A stretch of DNA of 7,238 nucleotides from an uncultured Alistipes sp. (GTDB lineage: Bacteria > Bacteroidota > Bacteroidia > Bacteroidales > Rikenellaceae). Shown here in pieces: positions 1 through 6,527 of the stretch. The stretch is from NCBI GenBank assembly GCA_900549685.1, contig UROX01000132.1, positions 1-7,238 of the forward strand. The letters run 5' to 3'. The notes below the pieces were generated by a model. The model was given only the letters and a program-made list of their open reading frames with translations, had not been told where the DNA came from and searched no databases. A program made the position numbers and the translations under genes. How positions within the stretch are numbered: position 1 is the first letter of the stretch; every line of letters starts with the position of its first letter.

Positions 1-439
1 TGCCGGTCTGAAGCAATTCGACGTTATCTGCATCTTCCAGATCGAGATAAGCGATTCCTTTCTGTCGGACCTGAATCCATTTACCGATCCAATAATCGCT
101 TCGGATAATCAGCGTATCGATCCGGTCGTCGAGGGCCGAATTGTCCGAATAGCGGACTTCGACATCGAAAATTTCACCGGATGTTCCTTCAGCGGGAGTA
201 ATCGTACACCAATCGTCGTGCAGTCCATAGACTCTCCACGGATCGGTCGATTTCACCTGCAATCGGATCGGACTGGGTGCGGTCGCTTCAAGGATGTAGG
301 CATCCTCCGCCTTATAGCGCAAATCGACCCATTTCTGTGATTCGTCGTCCTGACATGCCACTGCGAACAGCATTGTCAGCAAGGCCGGAAGCGCCGCGAA
401 GACGCTCCGACCGTAAGATTTTCGAAATAGGAGTTTCAT
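1..439 (-). CDS. BACON-type surface lipoprotein, N-terminal part (3' end beyond window)
   Basis: The first 146 residues of a lipoprotein starting with ATG at 439, 12 bases after the preceding stop; the frame runs off the window at position 1. Another ATG at 450 meets a stop after four codons and is excluded. The signal peptide is basic (K2, R6, K7, R11) then hydrophobic (residues 13-28), with lipidation Cys29 in FAVAC. The mature start CQDDE resembles the acidic lipoprotein export signal that directs Bacteroidota lipoproteins to the cell surface. Residues about 47-128 form one BACON/Ig-like domain: PWRV (67-70), DDWCTITPAEGTSGE (75-89), DDRIDTLIIRSD (104-115), ending IQVRQKG (122-128). AYLDLEDADNVELLQTG (130-146) looks like the opening strands of a second such domain. 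The PWR and WC-T-I-T-P marks match those of BACON 1 in the preceding gene. Full length and any C-terminal binding or catalytic domain are unknown. Most likely another surface binding protein of the same operon. Confidence 0.85.
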   Translation of the reverse strand, partial: MKLLFRKSYGRSVFAALPALLTMLFAVACQDDESQKWVDLRYKAEDAYILEATAPSPIRLQVKSTDPWRVYGLHDDWCTITPAEGTSGEIFDVEVRYSDNSALDDRIDTLIIRSDYWIGKWIQVRQKGIAYLDLEDADNVELLQTG

Positions 440-451
440 GCCAGATACATT

Positions 452-1972
452 TTAGAGAGGCTTATACTCGAACGATTCGATCGTCATCGTACCGGTGCCG
501 GACTCGATGCCGAAAAGATAATTGAATCCGGCTTGCGTGCTGCCTTCCTGCCATACATCGCCGACATTAGTACTGTTGTCGAGTACCAGCACGTCATTGA
601 TCCAGACCTTTCTCGAAAGAGTCTTGTTCTGCTGGGTGCCGCTTCTTTCGGTCGGTTCGATCCGCAAACGGAGCGACCGGAGCTCCGCGACATCCGTGGG
701 ATACGAGCCGTCGGTAAACTGCTTGGTGTCATTCCAAAGTCCGCCCCAACCGTTGTCAAAACCGAAGCAAACCTTTTGTCCGTTAACCGTAAGCTCACCT
801 CCTGCCGACAGCTGATGATCGTTGTTGCCGAAACGCAGCATCAGATACACACTACCGGCCCAATTGTTGATCGAGAAATAACCCGATTCGAGATTTACTT
901 CGGAGAATTTCCAGATAAACTCACCGTACTTGTACTCGCCTTTGCTCTTGACACGCGCATTGCCAGCGGTTGCGGTCAGCGTATTGCCGTCCAATTGCCC
1001 GCTTTCAGGGGTAACGGCCGTCTCCTGCGTAACGGTCATGGTCTGTGTCTCAATCGGCGAATTTTCAGCCGCCGCCTTCAGCACAATCGCGATTTCCTCA
1101 TCCGCAAAAGCCCGGGCAAAAGGAAGTTTCACCGAGAACGACTCCTCGTCGATTTTTTCAACCACGGCATATGCATTCTCCGAAGATACGGTCCACTCGA
1201 CATTGGCGTCTACATAGTAGGTTTTCGTGTCACCCGCATATCCGAAAAACAGCTCCGTTTCGGGGTTTTCCAATGGGCGGAACTCCATTCTCCATCCCTC
1301 TTGTACGACTTCGATAGTTTCGGTTTCGAGATCGGTTCTCACCGTCACCACCGCAGTACGACGCAAACCGTCGCTGACAGAAGCCGTTACAGTTACCGTT
1401 ATGGGGTCGTCCGACGCAGTACCGGATGACTTGTCCAGCGTCAGCCATTTCTGGTCCGACTCGGCTGTCCAGTCGCGGTTGGAAACCACGGTAAAGGATG
1501 CAGAACCGCCATCTTTTGAAATTTCCTCCCGGGGTTGCAGCTCCGAAAGCGTCAGATTGCCCTGACCGGTCTGTCTGACCGTAATAACCGTCGGCTCGGC
1601 AATTCCGTCTGCCTCGATCGTAATAGCGGCCGTTCGACTCTCATAAGTCGGATTGTCTTTCATTTTGATCGTAACCACCTCGACCAGCGAACTTACAGCA
1701 CTCAACGAAGGCGAAACCGAACACCACGGACGCTCGGCGAAACCCTCGCCGCAATCAACCGTAATTCGCCATGGAGTATTGGAACTGACATTGAAAGTAA
1801 TGTTCTCGGGCAATGTCGGATCAGCGACATACGTATTTTGGGCGTCCGTAGCGAGTTTCGGCAGGATTTCGCCCTGCGTATCCACCGTATTTTCCTGGCA
1901 GGCGACGAACCCTGCCGCAGCTGCGATAACGGTCATTAACCGGAATGACTGCATGAATTTTCGAATTTTCAT
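452..1972 (-). CDS. BACON-domain surface lipoprotein with unassigned C-terminal beta-rich domain (putative surface glycan-binding protein)
   Basis: A 506-residue lipoprotein. The frame is open back to 2353 inside susD, but ATG at 1972 is chosen because it gives a signal peptide directly (MKIRKF, hydrophobic TVIAAAAGF, lipobox FVAC, Cys25). The ATG at residue 7 is a possible alternative. Domains: BACON 1, about 40-138 (TPWRI, WCSVSP, SRTAAITI, ending VITVRQTG); BACON 2, about 139-226 (GGSASFTVVSNRDW, WLTLDKSSG, RRTAVVTV, ending IEVVQEG); a divergent Ig-like segment, about 227-317 (VDANVEWTV, ending MTVTQE); then a different domain, about 324-506, rich in Gly and aromatics (YLMLRFGNND, FGFDNGWGGLWND, VWINDVLVLDN, TMTIESFEYKPL). 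That last part looks like a beta-sandwich (jelly-roll) module by strand pattern, but I cannot name a family. Position directly after susCD is where surface glycan-binding proteins (SusE/F analogues) are usually encoded. BACON domains are thought to act as spacers or in carbohydrate or mucin contact. Inferred role: surface ligand capture by the C-terminal domain, held out on Ig-like spacers. No catalytic motif recognised. Confidence 0.88.
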   Translation of the reverse strand: MKIRKFMQSFRLMTVIAAAAGFVACQENTVDTQGEILPKLATDAQNTYVADPTLPENITFNVSSNTPWRITVDCGEGFAERPWCSVSPSLSAVSSLVEVVTIKMKDNPTYESRTAAITIEADGIAEPTVITVRQTGQGNLTLSELQPREEISKDGGSASFTVVSNRDWTAESDQKWLTLDKSSGTASDDPITVTVTASVSDGLRRTAVVTVRTDLETETIEVVQEGWRMEFRPLENPETELFFGYAGDTKTYYVDANVEWTVSSENAYAVVEKIDEESFSVKLPFARAFADEEIAIVLKAAAENSPIETQTMTVTQETAVTPESGQLDGNTLTATAGNARVKSKGEYKYGEFIWKFSEVNLESGYFSINNWAGSVYLMLRFGNNDHQLSAGGELTVNGQKVCFGFDNGWGGLWNDTKQFTDGSYPTDVAELRSLRLRIEPTERSGTQQNKTLSRKVWINDVLVLDNSTNVGDVWQEGSTQAGFNYLFGIESGTGTMTIESFEYKPL

Positions 1973-2022
1973 AATCGTAATAGGTTGTTTGATTTTTTTC
2001 GTACTGTTTTGCTTGGGGTCCG
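1973..2022 (-). other. Longest intergenic gap: A-rich leader of the BACON lipoprotein gene
   Basis: This 50-base gap, the longest in the window, separates the susD stop from the ATG at 1972. Read on the coding strand it is A-rich, with a run of seven A and the sequence ACAACCTATTACGATT just before the ATG. No Shine-Dalgarno motif is present. AU-rich, SD-less leaders are usual in Bacteroidota. No GC-rich stem followed by a T-tract is seen on the coding strand, so no terminator is called. I see no convincing Bacteroidota -33 TTTG / -7 TAnnTTTG promoter pair. Most likely a translation leader within the operon. Confidence 0.5.
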
Positions 2023-3711
2023 TTACCAGCCCGTATTTTGCGGAGCGAGATTCGGATTTTTGTAGAGTTCCGACTGGGGGATCGGATAGAGATACATCCG
2101 GTCGGCCCATGTCCGCTGTTCGCAGACTTTCCGACGGAACGTATACTCGCTCCCCGTGCGGGTAATCTCCACGCCGTGGATGCGGCGCTGGGTCGCGTCG
2201 CCGATCTTCCAACGGCGAACGTCCCAGAACCGGTGATCCTCGAAAGCGAACTCCACGCGCCACTCGTTGCGGAGCGCGGCAATGAAGTCGGTCTTGCCGG
2301 TGACGGTAATATCGGGCATTCCGACATTGGCACGCACCTGATTGATCGCCCACCGGGCCGAATACGGATAGGTTTCATCCGTGTAATCCGGGTCGCCAAA
2401 CGCCTCGACCATCGACTCGGCATAGGTCAGCAGCGTCTCGGCATAACGGTAAACGATCCAATGGTGTTTGTTGGAAACCGGCGTGTTGGGATTGAGATCC
2501 GTGGATTCCTGAATATATTTGCGCAGAAAATACCCCGTGGGCGAACCACCCTCGGCAATCGACGCATAATCACTGCCGCCGACATAAGTTTCGATCATCG
2601 AGCCCTTGAACTGACTGCCGTTTGCGAGAATGGTCCGGGCGAAACGAAGATCCCGATTTGCATACGGAGTTTGAGCATTGAACTGCGGGTCGTCGCACTG
2701 CCAGCCGTTCACGCCCAAAGTCACCGGATAGCCGTTCTTCGTCTGGAAGGCATCGACCAATTCCTGCGTCGGGAAAGTCCCCGTGGCGGCAGTCGTTCGG
2801 CGGCCTTCGGTAAAGCGGATCGGGAAGTTGCGAAGTTCGAACGTGTTGTCATCGCTGTTCATACGCAGCAGGACGACCTCCGGCGAAGTGATGTTATTGC
2901 TTTTATCCGCCGGATCGAGTGAATAGAGACCCGTCTCGATCAGATCCAGCGCTGCCTTCGCCGAACGTTTCCAACGCTCGACATCCATCGAAGGATTGTG
3001 CAGCTCGCTCGCCGCATAGAGCAGTGCCTTGGATTTGAGTGCGAGTGCGAAGCCCCGGGTGATACGTCCCGTCTCGTTACCCGGCTCGCCGACATACGTA
3101 TTGGGCAGGTTGCCGTCGGCGGCACATGCATCGCATTCGGCGACAATGAACCCGATCACTTCGTCGAACGACGTCTTGCCGATCGTATTGGCCTCCTCGA
3201 TGGTCAGCATCCGGGTCGGCATGGCGATGTCGCCATAACGCCGGGCCAGTTCGAAGAAATAGAACGCCCGCAGCATCCGAGCCTCATAGGGGAAATAGCG
3301 GAGCTGCCGTTCCCAGTTCGGATAACTCGGTCCGTACTCGAAACGGGAAAAGTCCACATCGGCGATCGAAGCGATGAATTCGTTCGCCGCACGGATGCCG
3401 TTATAGAGCGACCAAGCGGTATCGTGCGTTTTGAGCGCCGACCAGTTGCCATTGTTGAAATCCTGCACTCCGCCTCCGGTATTGCCGAATTCGGCATCGT
3501 CCGAGGCGCAGTCGCGCATCGCCTCTTCGACCGCCCCGAAATCCTGAGGGATGTACGAATAGACGTTGGTGAGCATTTGCTTAGTATTGTCGAAATACTT
3601 ATAGATATTGTCGTGCGTATTGAGTCCGTTCGTTTCGTCGAAGTCGAGGTAATTGCACGAAACGAAAACGGCAGCACTCAACAAGGTCGTTATGATTCGA
3701 TATGTTTTCAT
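2023..3711 (-). CDS. SusD/RagB-family outer-membrane lipoprotein (complete)
   Basis: A complete 562-residue protein, a usual SusD length, from ATG at 3711 to TAA at 2025-2023. The start is supported by an immediate type II signal peptide: hydrophobic residues 6-17 and lipobox FVSC with acylated Cys19, followed by NYLDFDE. Family marks: N-terminal helical region with MLTNVYSYIP (46-55) and the conserved acidic CASDDAEF (68-75); TPR-like region with RAFYFFELARRYGD (148-161); late helix YRYAETLLTYAESMVEAFGD; RVEFAFEDHRFWDVRRW (485-501); MYLYPIPQSELYKNPNL; and terminal QNTGW. It should be the surface lid of the SusC barrel encoded 12 bases upstream, binding ligand and handing it over for import. 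No close similarity is seen to the C-terminal region of the other SusD in the window. The ligand cannot be read from sequence, since SusD binding sites are poorly conserved. Confidence 0.96.
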   Translation of the reverse strand: MKTYRIITTLLSAAVFVSCNYLDFDETNGLNTHDNIYKYFDNTKQMLTNVYSYIPQDFGAVEEAMRDCASDDAEFGNTGGGVQDFNNGNWSALKTHDTAWSLYNGIRAANEFIASIADVDFSRFEYGPSYPNWERQLRYFPYEARMLRAFYFFELARRYGDIAMPTRMLTIEEANTIGKTSFDEVIGFIVAECDACAADGNLPNTYVGEPGNETGRITRGFALALKSKALLYAASELHNPSMDVERWKRSAKAALDLIETGLYSLDPADKSNNITSPEVVLLRMNSDDNTFELRNFPIRFTEGRRTTAATGTFPTQELVDAFQTKNGYPVTLGVNGWQCDDPQFNAQTPYANRDLRFARTILANGSQFKGSMIETYVGGSDYASIAEGGSPTGYFLRKYIQESTDLNPNTPVSNKHHWIVYRYAETLLTYAESMVEAFGDPDYTDETYPYSARWAINQVRANVGMPDITVTGKTDFIAALRNEWRVEFAFEDHRFWDVRRWKIGDATQRRIHGVEITRTGSEYTFRRKVCEQRTWADRMYLYPIPQSELYKNPNLAPQNTGW

Positions 3712-3723
3712 CCTGTATACCGG

Positions 3724-6498
3724 TTAAAAATTGAACTTCACGCCTGCCCAGTACGACCGCACCGAAGGATACGCAGCCCCCAACTGTTCGGGATCAACGG
3801 TTTTCAGATTGTCCAGACTGAAGAGGTTCGTACCTTGCAGATAAATCTTCATATCCGCGAAGCGAAGAATCCGTTTGGGCAGCGTATAGGCAACGGTCAG
3901 GTTACGCAGTTTGATGAAGGAACCGTCCCGATACCAATACGAATTGTTCCGGTAGTTGTTCGCATTCGACAGGGTTGTCAGTCGCGGCATGGTCGCCTCC
4001 GAAGCGCGTTCGGCTGACCACGGGATCTCGTGATCGAGCAGCGTTTGCGAAATGTTGCCGTTGCCGATCAGCGGTTTGTAGAGCGGGCAGTTGAGCAGAT
4101 TGACCGTGCGCCCCGTCATGCCCTGAAAATCGGCAGACAGTTCGATCCCTTTGTAACCGACATGGAACCCGAAGCCGAAATAGAAACGGGGAACACTCGA
4201 TCCGTGCATCCGGACCATATCCAGATCGTCGATCCGGTTGTCGCCGTTCTGGTCGCGGTATTTGAAATCGCCGGGACGCACCGTCGAGAACGTCTGTACG
4301 GGACTTTCGTTGATCTCCATCTGGCTCTGGAAAATGCCGACGACCTCCAGTCCGTAACTTTGTCCCACCCGGTTGCCCCGGTGGTAGAGATAATCATAGG
4401 GCTGATACTCCTGACCGTCAGCGATCACCTCGCTGTCCAGATAGGAGGCGTTGGCGTAAACTCCGTAGGAGAAATCCTTGCGGCGGTCGTTCCAGGCAAT
4501 CGAGGCGTCGAATCCCCGGTACTCATGCTCGCCGGCCGGTTGCAGCCCAACGCCGATGCCGATGATACCCGACACGGTGGCCCCGGAAGAGATCAGGATA
4601 TGGCTGCGCCGCTCGAAAAATCCCTCGACGGAAGCCGTGAAACGATTACCGAACGAACGCAGATCGAGCCCCACGGTTACCCGGCGGGACTCCTCGGGGA
4701 CAAGCCCTTCAGCCGCGAGATTCCCTTCAGCCAAACCGGAATAGGCCGCGACGTTGTTGGAAAAATAGTAACCGTGCGCATTCGTATTCCCGAACGACTG
4801 ACGCCACAGTTCGTGCGACAGATTCCCGTCCCACCCCGAAATGCCGTAAGAAGCGGATAATTTGAGCAGATCGAGCTGCTTCGCGTTTCGCAGGAAGGGT
4901 TCTTCGGAAAGGACCCAGGCGGCGTTTACCGCTGGATAAAAGTGGAATGCATCGCCCTCGGGCAGATAGGCCGAACCCGAATAATTGCCGACGATATTCA
5001 CCGTATAGCGATTGTCGAACGTGTAGCCGACTGTGGCGAGAGCCGATTGCCGACGAACCGAGTTATTCCGACCGTTGGCCGTGTAGGCCTGCTGGTCGTA
5101 AATCAAGGCCGCCTGCACATGATGTCGGCTCCAACAACGGTCATAACCGATTTTAGCCTGCAAATCGGACCGCATGTATAACGAGTAGAAACTCTGACTG
5201 TGGCCGACAACTTCCGAATCCTTGCCGTAAACGGCCGGATGGGTGATCAGCGTTCCGTCCGTAGAAACGGAGGCCTGCGCATCCTTATAACGATAAGTCT
5301 TCGTCGCCTGATCGAACATGGAGCCGACATTGTCGAAAGCCACCGACACCTCTGCCGAGAGGCCGGGAGTCAGCGCATCAAGATTCTGTCGTAACGACAA
5401 ATCCCCCAAAAGCATTCCGATGGTCTGCCGGTAATTGCCGCTGTCCATCAACAAAGCTACCGGATTATTGGCCCCGTAAATACTCGTACCGCCGTAAAGG
5501 CCGTCGTCATCGTATCGTATGGGAAAAGCAGCCGAAGGCGTGTTATAAAGGATGTTGTAAATATCTCCGTAATTGGCACGGTTTGTCTCAGCGATCTTGC
5601 CCATCACGTTCAGCCGCATCCGCGTCGAACGGGTTATGTCCACATCGATGTTGGCCCGAATGTTCAAGCGAACATCCGTCGGATCGGTTTTGTACCGGGA
5701 TTCGTTTTCATTGCTGCGAAAAAAGCCCCGGTCGTGCATATAATCCACGGCCGTATAATAACGAAACTTGCGCGACCCTCCATCGAATGTAAGATTGAGG
5801 CGATGATTCGACGCTGTGGTGTTGTAGACTTCATTCCACCAATCAACATTCGGATAATACGACGGATATTTTCCGCTGCGGAACGCATTCAGTTCGTAGG
5901 CATTGTAACGAAGCGAAAGGCCGTCATTCGTAAGCGCCTCGTTGAGCGAACGGGCATAGGTAAAGGCATCGGCAAATTCCGGTGCGCGAAATTGCGTGCT
6001 GACGCCGTACTGATAGCCGACACCCACTTTCAGCTTGCCGGGCGTTCCCCGCCGCGTGGAGACCATCACGACCCCATTCGCACCGCGCACACCGTAGAGT
6101 GCAACCGCTGCGGCGTCCTTCAGCACGACGACCGATTCGATCTCCTGTACCGTAAGATTCTTAAGATCCCGCGGGAAACCATCGACAAGTACCAGCGGAG
6201 CCTGTCCGTGAATCGACAGCGAAGCGATGTTATCGGCCGTCGTGCCGACTCCCTGATAAACATTCAGTCCGGCGATTCGTCCGTAAAGGGCTTTGGCCGC
6301 ATCAATCTGCGGCGCATTGTCCAGCACTTCGCGGCCCACTCCCGCCTGTGTCCAGGCGCTCCGATCCCGGTCGACACCGATCCCGTAGCCGAGACTTATG
6401 GTATCGGGAGCACCTACGACCGGAAAACCTTCGTTCTGCCGGGCGGAGGCAGATAACAGACACCCCGCAAACAGCAATATTATAATGGTATTTTTCAT
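3724..6498 (-). CDS. SusC/RagA-family TonB-dependent outer-membrane receptor, short form without the N-terminal extension domain
   Basis: A complete 924-residue reading frame, ATG at 6498 and TAA at 3726-3724. Residues 1-19 form a signal peptide (hydrophobic IIILLFAG core, likely cleavage after ASA). DTISLGYG at residues 32-39 aligns with the VVVGYG TonB-box region that normally precedes the plug. The plug follows: ALYGRIAGLNV (70-80), PLVLVDGFPR (101-110), IESVVVLKDAAAVALYG (120-136), RGANGVVMVSTRRG (138-151). The rest is barrel, including a Dx[DN]xDG-like acidic loop at 749-760 (D749, N751, D753, D757, D760) that could bind calcium, and a final strand GVKFNF ending in Phe, as outer-membrane barrels usually do. 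Typical SusC proteins are about 1000-1100 residues and carry a carboxypeptidase-regulatory-like domain of about 80 residues between signal peptide and TonB box. Here only about 12 residues separate them. The gene starts 29 bases after the preceding susD and ends 12 bases before the next, its presumed lid partner. It is inferred to import an unknown ligand using TonB-ExbBD energy. Confidence 0.96.
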   Translation of the reverse strand: MKNTIIILLFAGCLLSASARQNEGFPVVGAPDTISLGYGIGVDRDRSAWTQAGVGREVLDNAPQIDAAKALYGRIAGLNVYQGVGTTADNIASLSIHGQAPLVLVDGFPRDLKNLTVQEIESVVVLKDAAAVALYGVRGANGVVMVSTRRGTPGKLKVGVGYQYGVSTQFRAPEFADAFTYARSLNEALTNDGLSLRYNAYELNAFRSGKYPSYYPNVDWWNEVYNTTASNHRLNLTFDGGSRKFRYYTAVDYMHDRGFFRSNENESRYKTDPTDVRLNIRANIDVDITRSTRMRLNVMGKIAETNRANYGDIYNILYNTPSAAFPIRYDDDGLYGGTSIYGANNPVALLMDSGNYRQTIGMLLGDLSLRQNLDALTPGLSAEVSVAFDNVGSMFDQATKTYRYKDAQASVSTDGTLITHPAVYGKDSEVVGHSQSFYSLYMRSDLQAKIGYDRCWSRHHVQAALIYDQQAYTANGRNNSVRRQSALATVGYTFDNRYTVNIVGNYSGSAYLPEGDAFHFYPAVNAAWVLSEEPFLRNAKQLDLLKLSASYGISGWDGNLSHELWRQSFGNTNAHGYYFSNNVAAYSGLAEGNLAAEGLVPEESRRVTVGLDLRSFGNRFTASVEGFFERRSHILISSGATVSGIIGIGVGLQPAGEHEYRGFDASIAWNDRRKDFSYGVYANASYLDSEVIADGQEYQPYDYLYHRGNRVGQSYGLEVVGIFQSQMEINESPVQTFSTVRPGDFKYRDQNGDNRIDDLDMVRMHGSSVPRFYFGFGFHVGYKGIELSADFQGMTGRTVNLLNCPLYKPLIGNGNISQTLLDHEIPWSAERASEATMPRLTTLSNANNYRNNSYWYRDGSFIKLRNLTVAYTLPKRILRFADMKIYLQGTNLFSLDNLKTVDPEQLGAAYPSVRSYWAGVKFNF

Positions 6499-6527
6499 AT
6501 TCTGTAATTATTTAGAGACCCCACATG
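6499..6527 (-). other. Intergenic junction between the first susD and the short susC
   Basis: A 29-base spacer between the TAG stop of the first susD and the ATG of susC. The last 16 bases on the coding strand (CTAAATAATTACAGAAT region) are A/T-rich with no Shine-Dalgarno motif. It is too short for a terminator plus a promoter, which supports co-transcription of the first pair with the second. Confidence 0.5.

Noticed and set aside
533..1429. Plus-strand open frame of 298 codons opposite the BACON lipoprotein
   Set aside because: Entirely antisense to a gene with clear signal peptide and BACON domains; its translation has no signal, domain or composition of a real protein.
1990..2010. T-run at 1993-1999 as a terminator
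   Set aside because: On the coding (minus) strand this is an A-run, and no GC-rich stem precedes it; no plus-strand gene ends here.
1973..2353. Upstream extension of the BACON lipoprotein frame to an ATG at 2353
   Set aside because: It would overlap susD by over 300 bases and add an Arg-rich stretch with no family match, while the ATG at 1972 gives an immediate lipoprotein signal peptide.
2038..2922. Plus-strand open frame of 294 codons opposite susD
   Set aside because: Antisense shadow of a conserved SusD coding region; no family resemblance.
2998..4017. Plus-strand open frame of 339 codons opposite the susC/susD junction
   Set aside because: It lies antisense to two well-supported genes, spans their boundary, is rich in Arg and Ile with no recognisable domain, and is typical of open antisense frames over GC-rich-wobble coding sequence.
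4030..4860. Plus-strand open frame of 276 codons opposite susC
   Set aside because: Antisense shadow of the SusC barrel; no independent evidence of coding.
6460..6498. Possible lipobox LFAGC at residues 9-13 of the SusC-like protein
   Set aside because: Phe at -3 is a poor lipobox fit, the hydrophobic stretch continues past the Cys, and an ASA cleavage site at 17-19 suits the SPI signal expected for a TonB-dependent barrel.
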